From NCBI GenBank assembly GCA_039000515.1, contig JBCFYV010002312.1, positions 23,734-87,733 of the forward strand: 64,000 nt of DNA. Reading direction: 5' to 3'. Both the position numbers and the translations under genes were made by a program. The first letter of the stretch is position 1. Every line of letters starts with the position of its first letter. The stretch comes from Timema cristinae (Eukaryota; Arthropoda; Insecta; Phasmatodea; Timematidae). Below, one piece after another: positions 13,801 through 24,150 of the stretch. The notes under the pieces were generated by a model that saw nothing but the letters and a program-made list of their open reading frames with translations, did not search any database and was not told the origin of the DNA.

Positions 13801-14790
13801 CTCGAGTGTGGTTTGAACAACAGTCCAGTGTTTGTGTATGTGCTCGAGTGTGGTTTGAACAACAGTCCAGTGTTTGTGTATGTCCTCGAGTGTGGTTTGA
13901 ACAACAGTCCTGTGTTTGTGTATGTCCTCGCGTGTGGTTTGAACAACAGTCCTGTGTCTGTGTATGTCCTCGCGTGTGGTTTGAACAACAGTCCAGTGTT
14001 TGTGTATGTCCTCGAGTGTGGTTTGAACAACAGTCCAGTGTTTGTGTATGTCCTCGCGTGTGGTTTGAACAGTCCAGTGTTTGTGTATGTCCTCGCGTGT
14101 GGTTTGAACAGTCCTGTGTTTGGTTATGTCCTCGAGTGTGGTTTGAACAACAGTCCAGTGTTTGTGTATGGCCTCGAGTGTGGTTTGAACAACAGTCCTG
14201 TGTTTGTGTATGGCCTCGAGTGTAGTTTGAACAACAGTCCAGTGTTTGTGTATGTCCTCGAGTGTGGTTTGAACAACAGTCCTGTGTTTGTGTATGTCCT
14301 CGCGTGTGGTTTGAACAACAGTCCTGTGTTTGTGTATGTCCTCGAGTGTAGTTTGAACAACAGTCCAGTGTTTGTGTATGTCCTCGAGTGTAGTTTGAAC
14401 AACAGTCCTGTGTTTGTGTATGTCCTCGCGTGTGGTTTGAACAACAGTCCTGTGTTTGTGTATGGCCTCGAGTGGTTTGAACAACAGTCCTGTGTTTGTG
14501 TATGTCCTCAGCAGTGTGGTTTGAACAACAGTCCTGTGTTTGTGTATGTCCTCGAGTGTAGTTTTGAACAACAGTCCAGTGTTTGTGTATGTCCTCGAGT
14601 GTAGTTTTGAACAACAGTCCAGTGTTTGTGTATGTCCTCGAGTGTGGTTTGAACAACAGTCCAGTGTTTGTGTATGTCCTCCGCGTGTGGTTTGAACAGT
14701 CCTGTGTTTGTGTATGTCCTCGAGTGTAGTTTGAACAACAGTCCTGGTTTTGTATGTCCTCGAGTGTAGTTTGAACAACAGTCCTGTGTT
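10829..14790. repeat. 42/39-bp minisatellite array (about 98 copies)
   Basis: The unit is GTGTTTGTGTATGTCCTCGC then GTGTGGTTTGAACAACAGTCCA. Two unit lengths alternate, 42 bp with AACAACAG and 39 bp with AACAG, so they differ by one AAC triplet. Single-base variants (CGCG/CGAG/CACG after CCT; TTGAAC/TTCAAC/TTTAAC; CCAGT/CCTGT) define sub-families. Runs of pure 39-mers occupy about 12,360-13,190, and mixed runs lie on both sides. Because both lengths are divisible by three, frames of up to about 1,200 codons stay open on the minus strand and several hundred on the plus strand; these are by-products of the repeat. Confidence 0.97.
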
Positions 14791-15588
14791 CTAATCTCGA
14801 ACATTGAGTCTTATCCGCCCCAGACTGGTCTATTTTAGCTCTATAATAAGGGTATGTTTGTTTACTAAGTCCTATTTAATGGGCTATTTATGATAAATTT
14901 TTTTACTTTGTCTCACAATCAGTTGAGGTTAAGAGCATGACTAAGGTAGAAATTTAAAAATGTACCCAGATTTGCACAGAAAGGAATGGAAAACTAATTC
15001 TTAAAAACTATCCTGTGAGAGCCAAGCAAGATTCCAACCCCAGACCTCTTAATCAGCAGTCCAGACCATTTCAAGAGATTGAGGATAATACCAACTTAAA
15101 TATTATTTTATTTCCAATAAAATCTTAAAATGAAGGGCATGGCTTTAGGAGAGAAAGAAAAAACTCAGTAGTTATGACAATGTATACAATTTACTAAAGA
15201 TATATTACATAAAAGGTACATCATATAATCTGTATTTACAAAAAAATAATATAAATTAATAACAATCCAATCATCGTTTTTTAGTTACAAAACGATACTA
15301 ACTTAGAAACTAAGTGTCGTCACTAAGAGCAGAGTTGTTAATATTGAAAATATTGTTTCTCACACTAACAGTTCAAATATCTGCTGTCTTTAGATTAAAA
15401 CTGAAGGCATTAAATGATGAATTGTTAAGAATGTCTGGCTTGTAGAATAATGGCCGCTTGCTTACCCTTGTATAAGTTGAGAGAATGTTCTTTCAATTGG
15501 TAAATTGTGATCAGTGATTTATGCTGATACAGTATGTTGGTGAAAAATTATTTATCAAAGTGTCAGATTATAACACAATGCTTCCTTG
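14791..15588. other. Intergenic with a SINE-like B box
   Basis: On the minus strand around 15,016-15,070, GGGGTTGGAATCTTGC preceded by GGACTGCTGATTAAGAGGTC resembles a decayed tRNA-derived SINE head (B box). The rest is AT-rich and shows no gene. Confidence 0.4.
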
Positions 15589-15781
15589 ATACCGGAGGGG
15601 AGCTAACGGCGCGTCCTTTATACCGGAGGGGAGCTAACGGCGCATCCTTTATACCGGAGGGGAGCTAACGGCGCATCCTTTATACCGGAGGGGAGCTAAC
15701 GGCGCGTCCTTTATACCGGAGGGAGCTAACGGCGCGTCCTTTATACCGAGGGGAGCTAACAGCGCGTCCTTTATACAGGAG
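15589..15781. repeat. 31-bp short tandem array (about 6 copies)
   Basis: The unit is TACCGGAGGGGAGCTAACGG then CGCGTCCTTTA, six near-identical copies with single-base deletions in copies 5 and 6 (GGAGGGAG, CGAGGGG). It is much more GC-rich than its surroundings. Confidence 0.95.
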
Positions 15782-16822
15782 GCTGTCCCTTGCTTTGAGT
15801 TGAGCCTCCTCTGTGCTCAAAATGAAACATTGTAGATGCAGCTATAAGTGTCCCTGAGAGGTGAGAACTATAACTAGAGGATCATATTTGTATTGTAAAA
15901 TATTATACAAACATTGACGGAAAGTCCAGACTCTGATTATGAGAGTAAAGACCACTTATATATTAGTAGTGAAGATGCAACCACTACAAAGCTTGAATCA
16001 CAGACCATTCAGATACTTGCTTAGTAGATTAGGAATAGATAGATAGATAGGTGCAACTTGAACAATCGGCAGATTAAATAACGCCAAATAAGGGAAAACT
16101 CATGAATTGATAAAAATTCAAAGAGATAAAATAAATAACTTGTTTTGCCAGTCCTAACCATTTTGTCTTTAATCCTCCGTGAACGCAATATCGGCAGTTA
16201 CAAAAACTACTTTTATATATTCATGTGATCAGTTGTGATTACTATGTCACATAATATAGCAACGTTGATTACAATTAATGTATTTGTTTGTTATAAAATG
16301 GTATTCCTAACATGTTTTTATTATAATTATTAGTAAAACAATAAAATTTCCCCTCCAGTTTTTTGGCTGTTTGATAATTAAGAGATCGTCCTTCAATTTA
16401 TGTAATTATAGCCATAAAAAAACGGTCCCATCAAGACTTAAATATAATTTTATAATTGTGTATCCCCACCCCACCCATGAGGACGTCATTATATAGAGCA
16501 GTGTGGATAAAAATGTTAAATTATAAAAGGTGGAAGACTTATTCTAATTTTTTTAAAACTTTGTGTAAATTAAGAATGAATTTGATGTACATTATCAGGT
16601 CATCGTCTACAAGTTAACATGTGACTGCATATTAAGTTGCAATAAAGATGGTATTCTGTTACTTCTATTTTGGGAATCTCCACACATCTCCATTAAGAAC
16701 AAAGAATGCCGTGGGTTCCCGGAGCGAATCTGTCACGGAAATGATAGATGCCCCGGCGGTGCCCAGAGCGGTGAATTCTTGGAGATAGCTACAAATAAAA
16801 CATTTCTCCACACTTTTTAATC
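15782..16822. other. Intergenic, no gene recognised
   Basis: AT-rich with a short GATA run near 16,032. A string near 16,770 (GGTGAATTCTTGGA) looks superficially like small-subunit rRNA but is not (see rejected items). Confidence 0.5.
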
Positions 16823-19800
16823 ATGGCTGCTGTAAGTGGGAACACGATGGCTGAGTGTAAGTGGAGAACACGATGGCTGAGCTGTAAGTGGGAAACACGA
16901 TGGCTGAGCTGTAAGTGGGAAACACGATGGCTGAGCTGTAAGTGGGAAACACGATGGCTGAGCTGTAAGTGGGAAACGATGGCTGAGCTGTAAGTGGAGA
17001 ACACGATGGCTGAGCTGTAAGTGGAGAACACGATGACTGAGCTGTAAGTGGAAACACGATGGCTGAGCTGTAAGTGGGAAACACGATGGCTGAGCTGTAA
17101 GTGGGAAACACGATGGCTGAGCTGTAAGTGGGGGAAACAAAATGGCTGAGCTGTAAGTGGAAACAAGATGGCTGAGCTGTAAGTGGGAAACACGATGGCT
17201 GAGCTGTAAGTGGGAAACACGATGGCTGAGCTGTAAGTGGGAAACACGATGGCTGAGCTGTAAGTGGGAAACACGATGGCTGAGCTGGAAGTGGAGAACA
17301 CGATGGCTGAGCTGTAAGTGGAACACGATGGCTGAGCTGTAAGTGGGAACACGATGGCTGAGCTGTAAGTGGAGAACACGATGGCTGAGCTGTAAGTGGA
17401 GAAAAATGATGGCTGGGCTGTAAGTGGAGAACACGATGGCTGGGCTGTAAGTGGAGAACACGATGGCTGGCTGTAAGTGGAGAACACGATGGCTGGCTGT
17501 AAGTGGAGAACACGATGGCTGAGCTGTAAGTGGAAACACGATGGCTGAGCTGTAAGTGGGAAACACGATGGCTGAGCTGTAAGTGGGAAACACGATGGCT
17601 AGCTGTAAGTGGGAAACAATGGCTGAGCTGAAGTGGGAAACACGATGGCTGAGCTGTAAGTGGGAAACACGATGGCTGAGCTGTAAGTGGGGAACACGAT
17701 AGCTGAGCTGTAAGTGGAGAAAAAAATTTGCTGAGCTGTAAGTGGAGAACATGATGGTTGAGTTGTAAGTGGGAAACACAATGGCTGAGCTGTAAGTGGA
17801 GAACACAATGGCTGAGCTGGAAGTGGAAACACGATGGCTGAGCTGTAAGTGGAAACACAATGGCTGAGCTGTAAGTGGAGAACACATGGCTGAGCTGTAA
17901 GTGGGAAACATATGGCTGAGCTGTAAGTGGAAAACATGATGGCTGAGCTGGAAGTGGGAACATGATGGCTGAGCTGTAAGTGGGGAACATGATGGCTGAG
18001 CTGTAAGTGGAAACACGATGGCTGAGCTGTAAGTGGAGAACACAATGGCTGAGCTGGAAGTGGGAAACACGATGGCTGAGCTGGAAGTGGGAACACATGG
18101 TTGAGCTGTAAGTGGAGAAACGATGGCTGAGCTGAATGTGGAGAACACGATGGCTGAGCTGTAAGTGGAGAACCGATGGCTGAGCTGTAAGTGGAGAACA
18201 CGATGGCTGAGCTGTAAGTGGAGAACCGATGGCTGAGCTGGAAGTGGGAAACATGATGGCTGAGCTGGAAGTGGGAACATGATGGCTGAGCTGGAAGTGG
18301 GAAACATGATGGCTGAACTGGAAGTGGGGAACACGATGGCTGAGCGGAAGTGGGGAACACGATGGGTTTAGCTGTAAGTGGAGAACACAATGGCTGAGCT
18401 GTAAGTGGAGAACACGATGGCTGAGCTGGAAGTGGAAACACGATGGCTGAGCTGGAAGTGGGAAAAACGATGGCTGAGCTGTAAGTGGAGAACAAAGATG
18501 GCTGAGCTGGAAGTGGGAAACACGATGGGTGAGCTGGAAGTGGGGAACACGATGGCTGAGCTGGAAGTGGAGAACACGATGGCTGAGCTGGAAGTGGAGA
18601 ACACGATGGCTGAGCTGGAAGTGGAGAACACGATGGCTGAGCTGGAAGTGGAGAACACGATGCTGAGCTGTAAGTGGAGAACATGATGCTGAGCTTGTAA
18701 GTGGGGAACACGATGGCTGAGCTGTAAGTGGAGAACACAATGGCTGAGCTGGAAGTGGGAAACACGATGGCTGAGCTGTAAGTGGGAACACAATGGCTGA
18801 GCTGTAAGTGGGAAACATGATGGCTGAGCTGGAAGTGGGAACAGATGGCTGAGCTGTAAGTGGGAACATGATGGCTGAGCTGTAAGTGGGAAACACGATG
18901 GCTGAGCTGAAGTGGAGAACACGATGGCTGAGCTGGAAGTGGGAACACGATGGCTGAGCTGTAAGTGGAGAACAACGATGGCTGAGCTGTAAGTGGGAAA
19001 CACGATGGCTGAGCTGGAAGTGGGAACACGATGGCTGAGCTGGAAGTGGAAACACGATGGCTGAGCTGGAAGTGGGAACACGATGGTTGAGCTGTAAGTG
19101 GAGAACAGATGGCTGAGCTGGAAGTGGAGAACACGATGGCTGAGCTGTAAGTGGAGAACACGATGGCTGAGCTGTAAGTGGAGAACACGATGGCTGAGCT
19201 GGAAGTGGGAAACATGATGGCTGAGCTGGAAGTGGGGAACATGATGGCTGAGCTGGAAGTGGAGAACACGATGGCTGAGTGGAAGTGGAGAACACGATGG
19301 CTGAGCTGGAAGTGGGGAACACGATGGCTGAGCTGGAAGTGGAGAACACGATGGCTGAGCTGGAAGTGGAGAACACGATGGCTGAGCTGTAAGTGGAGAA
19401 CACATGGCTGAGCTGAAGTGGGGAACACGATGGCTGAGCTGGAAGTGGGAACCCCGATGGCTGAGCTGAAGTGGGGAACACGATGGCTGAGCTGGAAGTG
19501 GTAAACACGATGGCTGAGCTGGAAGTGGAGAACACGATGGCTGAGCTGTAAGTGGAGAACACGATGGTGAGTTGTAAGTGGAGAACACGATGGCTGAGCT
19601 GGAAGTGGAGAACACGATGGCTGAGCTGGAAGTGGAGAACACGATGGCTGAGGGGGGAAGGGGGGGAACACGATGGCTGAGCTGGAAGTGGAGAACACGA
19701 TGGCTGAGCTGGAAGTGGGAACACGATGGCTGAGCTGGAAGTGGAGAACACGATGGCTGAGCTGTAAGTGGAGAACACGATGGCTGAGTTGTAAGTGGAG

Positions 19801-20130
19801 AACACGAGGGCTGAGTTGTAAGTGGAGAACACGATGGCTGAGCTGGAAGTGGAGAACACGATGGCTGAGCTGGAAGTGGAGAACACGATGGCTGAGCTGG
19901 AAGTGGGGAACACGATGGCTGAGCTGGAAGGGGGAGAACACGATGGCTGAGCTGGAAAGTGGAACACGATGGCTGAGCTGGAAGTGGAGAACACGATGGC
20001 TGAGCTGGAAGTGGAGAACACGATGGCTGAGCGGGAAGTGGAGAACACGATGGCTGAGCTGTAAGTGGAGAAACACGATGACTGAGCTGTAAGTGGGGAA
20101 AACACGATGGCTGAGCTGGAAGTGGGGAAC
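16823..20130. repeat. 27-bp minisatellite array (about 120 copies)
   Basis: The unit is GATGGCTGAGCTGTAAGTGG then GAAACAC or AGAACAC, period 26-28 with frequent single-base losses. Two domains can be seen: up to about 18,230 the core is mostly CTGTAAGTGG, and beyond that it is mostly CTGGAAGTGG. The period is a multiple of three, so frames up to about 1,100 codons (Ser/Pro/Gln/Leu-rich on the minus strand) stay open by chance. The plus-strand unit of the first domain carries a perfect GTAAGT splice-donor-like hexamer. Confidence 0.97.
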
Positions 20131-21697
20131 AATGAGTTTTGAATGGAAAATGTTAACTACTGTATGCTGGCACTTTTTATTGTTTTATTTTATGACGTTT
20201 TGTTCCAGTTCCAGCTGAATAAATATAAATAATTTCAATCAATGACCTTTGATCTCGCAGATATCTTCTAAAACAAAATTATCATTTATTAATTGAATAG
20301 CTTTATGGGTTTTTAAATATAGTAAAGTAAAAAAAATGCCCTATGAAGTTAAAATTGCACGTTTTATTTTACTGTATGTTTTGTGGCTCGTCTTAGATCA
20401 GCTACAGTCGTTTGTCAGACACACACTCGCAAGACATGTTGCATTTGTTTTAAGAGTGTCTACAAGTAAATGTCGGTAGAAGCAATTTCAACCAATATGA
20501 TTCCATCAAAGTTAAAGTTTATAAATAAGACTCTAATTAATAAGTCTATACCTAAACATTATTGTTATCAGCCTCATGAGGGGATACTTGAATAAACAAG
20601 TAGCAGTTCCAGTCTAGAAAACTGAGATTGACTGCTGGAGGTGCATTGTGCTGACTACATGACACCCTCTATCCACAAATGTCGGCACTATCTTGTTTAG
20701 TTAAAAAACACTAGTTCACTACTACTTGTTTCCGATTGGCTGACTACATTAATGAAGGCTGCGGTGTCGACTCAACTTGTTCCAACTTTTTCCGGAACTC
20801 CCCTCCTAAAATTATGCCCCACCCTTCCCCCACTCCCACATATGTTTTTATTTAACTTTATTTAGATTTTAAAACCTATTATTATTCATAAACAAACATA
20901 TTAGTTACATTCATAGCGATTAATAAGGAGAAGTATAATATTACTAATTAATATTTAAGGAACACCCAATAAACAATAACAAAAGGATCTAAAACTTAAT
21001 TCTAAATGAAAAGATATAATTGATATGAAATATAAGGAAAATTAAAGATAGAAACATTTTTTTTAATTACCAAAAGACATACTGAGTAACGCCGGCAATC
21101 CAACTCGGGACCCTGAGCTCAATCAGGCAGACACGCAACTGTACGGACTAAGGTTTCGGATTGTATTACATCGTAATTTACAAATTGTGGTATTCATTTA
21201 TGTTTCCCGACTGTGATCAGGCATCTGACCGCCGGCGTGGTACCCGTGTTCTTTAAAAGAACACCTGATTTGGTCGGGCCGACAAGTTGTGGCCCGGTCT
21301 CACCTAGCTGCAAGATGGCCATCACGATAGATAACTGGCACAGAGTGTTTATTCTAATGTGGATGGGTTCCTCTCTACAGTACGTAGATTGTTTTATGAT
21401 TCTTATATACCATACCTTGAGATGGATGGTAGACACCTGGAAGGAGATGGACAATTTTCTTTTCTTTTTGAAATAAAACTGCGCTTACGTGTTCTACTAA
21501 TACAATACAATATTAATCGTGCAAGTTTGACGAGTACGACTGGTTGCGCTGGAGCCATTATGTGTTACGTATATCCAGGGTGTTCATGTGCACGCTATTA
21601 TAACTAAATAACTGTGGATACTTTGTCTCATATATTACAGACAGGTGGGAAAATGGTGAGAAATGGCCTCAGATAGTTAATAAAATAGATCACAAAC
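20131..21697. other. Intergenic or GMPPA intron sequence, with a SINE-like head
   Basis: If the GMPPA exons to the right belong to an intact gene, this stretch is intron 2. On the minus strand 21,092-21,165 has TTAGTCCGTACAGTTGCG (A-box-like) and GTCCCGAGTTGGATTGCC (B-box-like), a decayed tRNA-derived SINE. Overlapping 80-codon frames on both strands at 21,194-21,476 have no recognised content. Confidence 0.4.
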
Positions 21698-21896
21698 CGA
21701 ACGTTCACTTTGTATTCTTGCATCATCTCGGCCACAAAATGAGATAGTTCTGAAGTTGGATAATATCCCAAGATAAGAATTTCTTTCAAATTTGGAACGT
21801 CTGCACATGCTTCGATATGATGTTGTATCATCGGTAGTCCAGCAACTGGGAAAAGCGGTTTGGGTATGTCCAAAGAAAGTGGTCGGAATCTGGTTC
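21698..21896 (-). CDS. GMPPA: GMPPA coding exon 2 (mannose-1-phosphate guanyltransferase alpha)
   Basis: The translated exon begins [20 protein letters not shown] and continues [43 protein letters not shown]. This is the conserved nucleotidyl-transferase N-terminus of GMPPA, the regulatory alpha subunit partnering GMPPB in GDP-mannose synthesis in the cytosol. The family's RFRPLSL and PKPLFPVAG segments around the sugar-nucleotide site are intact. The acceptor reads TTTCAG|G at 21,897/21,896. The best donor is G|GTTTGTG after 21,698, which leaves an Arg codon split between exons, as expected for the family (the next exon normally starts with a Tyr-Leu-Gln motif). Phase agrees with exon 1 (40 + 199 coding bases). 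No following exon is seen at lower coordinates. Confidence 0.85.
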
Positions 21897-21985
21897 CTGA
21901 AATTAAATGTCAGTATATTAAAATAGATAAAACATATGTAAATATTAACTCAATGACAGTTATAAAAAAAAATACAATATAGTAC

Positions 21986-22025
21986 CTTTCAAAGGCCCTC
22001 CAATTAAAATAACAGCTTTCAACAT
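21986..22025 (-). CDS. GMPPA: GMPPA coding exon 1
   Basis: The minus strand ATG at 22,025-22,023 opens MLKAVILIGGPLKG, the canonical start of GMPPA, including the GG of the nucleotide-binding signature (the alpha subunit has GGP rather than the GGxGTR of GMPPB). The donor AAAG|GTACT lies at 21,986/21,985, and the 89-bp intron to exon 2 keeps phase 1, rebuilding a Gly codon followed by Thr-Arg. This short intron with correct GT-AG ends and phase makes a real spliced gene far more likely than a processed copy. Start choice: there is no in-frame upstream ATG with family-like residues, and this Met matches the usual first residue. The promoter would lie to the right, above 22,026, but I see no TATA box. 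Confidence 0.85.
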
Positions 22026-22554
22026 ATTGATAGAAAAAATCTACGTTTATTACAATTTACTGTGTAATAAATATCTCACTGTTAAATACGTCTAAGCAGA
22101 GATAAGTGTCATCCTAGAGCCACGTAAACGATTATTTACTAACAAGAGACGTGTTTAAACCCCACCATAGACCAAAACACCAACCCACGGAGCAATTGGA
22201 AACTATATTTTATTAAACTCTTGTAAGATTTTTTTTTTCCCTTTCCCAAAAAGCTGCTGCAACGGCTAAAGTGAGAAACTTTTCAGCACTGGTCTAGGTG
22301 GCTCAGTAGATCAAAACCTACCCATCAAATAATTACCCTCAACTGTTTCCAGCTGTGGCAGGGGGGTCAGTTTAATAAAATACCTCCATCTTCCTCTATC
22401 ATTCCATAATTCATCACTTTCCTCTCACTTTCAAACACTTTGCTATCTGCTCCTACCATCTCTATTTTGGTCTCTCTTGCGGTCTTTTTTCTATATTCCA
22501 TAACTATCTTTGGTATTCTCTCCTTGGTTAGCAACATGGATAAGAGATGAAATT
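22026..22554. other. Spacer upstream of GMPPA, no feature recognised
   Basis: Would hold the GMPPA promoter and 5' UTR (minus strand). There is no TATA box or clear initiator. A minus-strand 84-codon frame at 22,367-22,618 is antisense to the relic that follows and has no recognised content. Confidence 0.45.
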
Positions 22555-24150
22555 GATGTATTCTTACCCTAAGTGAAAATTCTGATGAATGTAAATTCTC
22601 TCTCAATGATTTAATCAAGCAAATTGAAGAGGGTGGTCACCCCTATTTACAAACAATCGAAATTCGCTTGTTACTGAAGTACGACGATGATTCTTCTTGT
22701 TCAAACAATTAATAAACAACCATTTGTATGCGTACGGAATAATGAATATAAAATAATTAAGAACAGCGCGTGGGAGGGAGAAAAATCAGACCAACTTGAA
22801 GAAAGACTACGACTCGTTCGAACCGCAGCTGCCATCATATTCGAAGCCATACGATCACAATTTTACAACAAAGAAAAATATCCTCCTTCAGAAAAATATA
22901 TGCGAGATCTCACTGCCATAGTTGAGAGTCTACTTTAGTTTTGTTGACGTAATTTTTAAAAAAAAATTAATTTGGCCTCCTGTACGTCTACTTTACTTTT
23001 GCTGATGTAATTTTTTTTAAATAACTTGGCCTCCTGTACAATTGGTAGAAAAAACTCACCACTGTGCCGCACGCCACCATTTATTCAGTGAGGATTCGCT
23101 CTATTTTATTGCTATTAAAAATGGGACTTGGTGCATTTTTTTGAAAAAATTCTGAACGAGCAATATAATTAATGTTTTGTTAGCATTTAGGTACTCATCT
23201 ACATACAATGATGCAATGTTGTTCAAAATATCCTGTATTATGCGTTCATGACATGAAATCAATCCATATACATTCTCTCAGTTCGGATTTTACAATGCTG
23301 ATTTTAATACCAACACTCTTGATAGTTTAGTCCTTTAATACTTTTCATACCATGGGTGGTATGCTATCCATTGTGTGACTACCTACACTGATATTTTTAC
23401 AGATCAGAATATTTCACATCTTTCTAGATTTCCGCCAGCAAAAGTATGGCAAGTATGGAGTCGTTCGATCAAATGTTTTCAAAAACCAAAAGACTTGGGT
23501 TTGAAAACTATTACTATTGCAAATATCGAGAGAGTCCCTACGCTTCCTAATAAGGTATCTCTATCAGCTTTTGACATTTTTGGCTATTTGGAAACTGATT
23601 GATCTCCCGTCGATACCTGGGCGTAATGGCTTTATGGAGGAGGCAACATTTGTCAAAACTTGGGAAAAATCCAAGCTATTATGTCACCCTATCATAAACG
23701 TTCCACCCAGTCACTATGGCACTGTCTATACATCTCTTCTTTCCGCTGCTGATAAATATAAGGCCTTGAATCAAAACGAATTATTTTTAAACATTCGTTC
23801 AGTCATTTTTCATGAAAACTCACAACATCATTGCAAGTAGTGACATTCAAAAAATTGTGCAAAAGTGGGACTGCCAAAGAGCAAGAATGGACCTACTTCA
23901 AGGGTTTTCCCAGTTTATCTTTTATAAATGTGAGATTAAATTCGGTGCATTTTGTGGTTGTATGACAGCGGGCATAAAATGCTTTATTATCAGCGTCTAT
24001 TGCAATGGGAAATCATACTAAAACGTGCCACAGATATTTAACATCTTTAAAGAAGACGAAGAAGTAAAATCAGAGAGCATCGATGAGACATTACTCTGGT
24101 GTGAAGACGACAAAAAATTATGGATCGTACGAAAATCACAGAAGCAGTGA
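22555..24150 (+). pseudogene. Decayed gene of an uncharacterised, probably transposon-linked family
   Basis: Several collinear plus-strand blocks in different frames read as one broken protein. About 22,564-22,716 has LNDLIKQIEEGGHPYLQT; 22,714-22,938 has QPFVCVRNNEYKIIKNSAWE then EERLRLVRTAAAIIFEAIRS and KYPPSEKYMRDL; 23,375-23,602 has IANIERVPTLPNKVSLSAFD; 23,600-23,841 has IPGRNGFMEEATF and PPSHYGTVYTSLLSAADKYK. I recall an uncharacterised family with the same order (a segment on the length of DNA/peptide substrates, an AAxII..IR motif, a yPP segment, later a 'W.GFM' and 'D...IYSTL' segment), often multi-copy in invertebrate genomes. Function is unknown. Stops and frame changes between blocks mean it is not translatable. 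The family match is from memory. Confidence 0.5.

Noticed and set aside
11081..14778. Minus-strand frames of 721 and 1,228 codons (KPHARTYTNTG-type) and plus-strand frames up to 448 codons
   Set aside because: They lie wholly inside the 42/39-bp array, exist in several frames and both strands at once, have no non-repeat part and arise because the period is divisible by three.
16740..16790. String resembling small-subunit rRNA (GGTGAATTCTTGGA)
   Set aside because: Only about 14 bases agree and the neighbouring bases do not follow rRNA; no further rRNA sequence is nearby.
16789..20132. Minus-strand frames of 505, 825 and 1,103 codons (Ser/Pro/Gln-rich)
   Set aside because: Products of the 27-bp array; the same DNA is open in three frames and no unique domain is attached.
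1..21697. Further GMPPA exons (for example the exon expected to start Tyr-Leu-Gln)
   Set aside because: I scanned the non-array parts (9.5-10.8, 14.8-16.8 and 20.1-21.7 kb) for the expected motifs on the minus strand and found none; short exons could still be missed.
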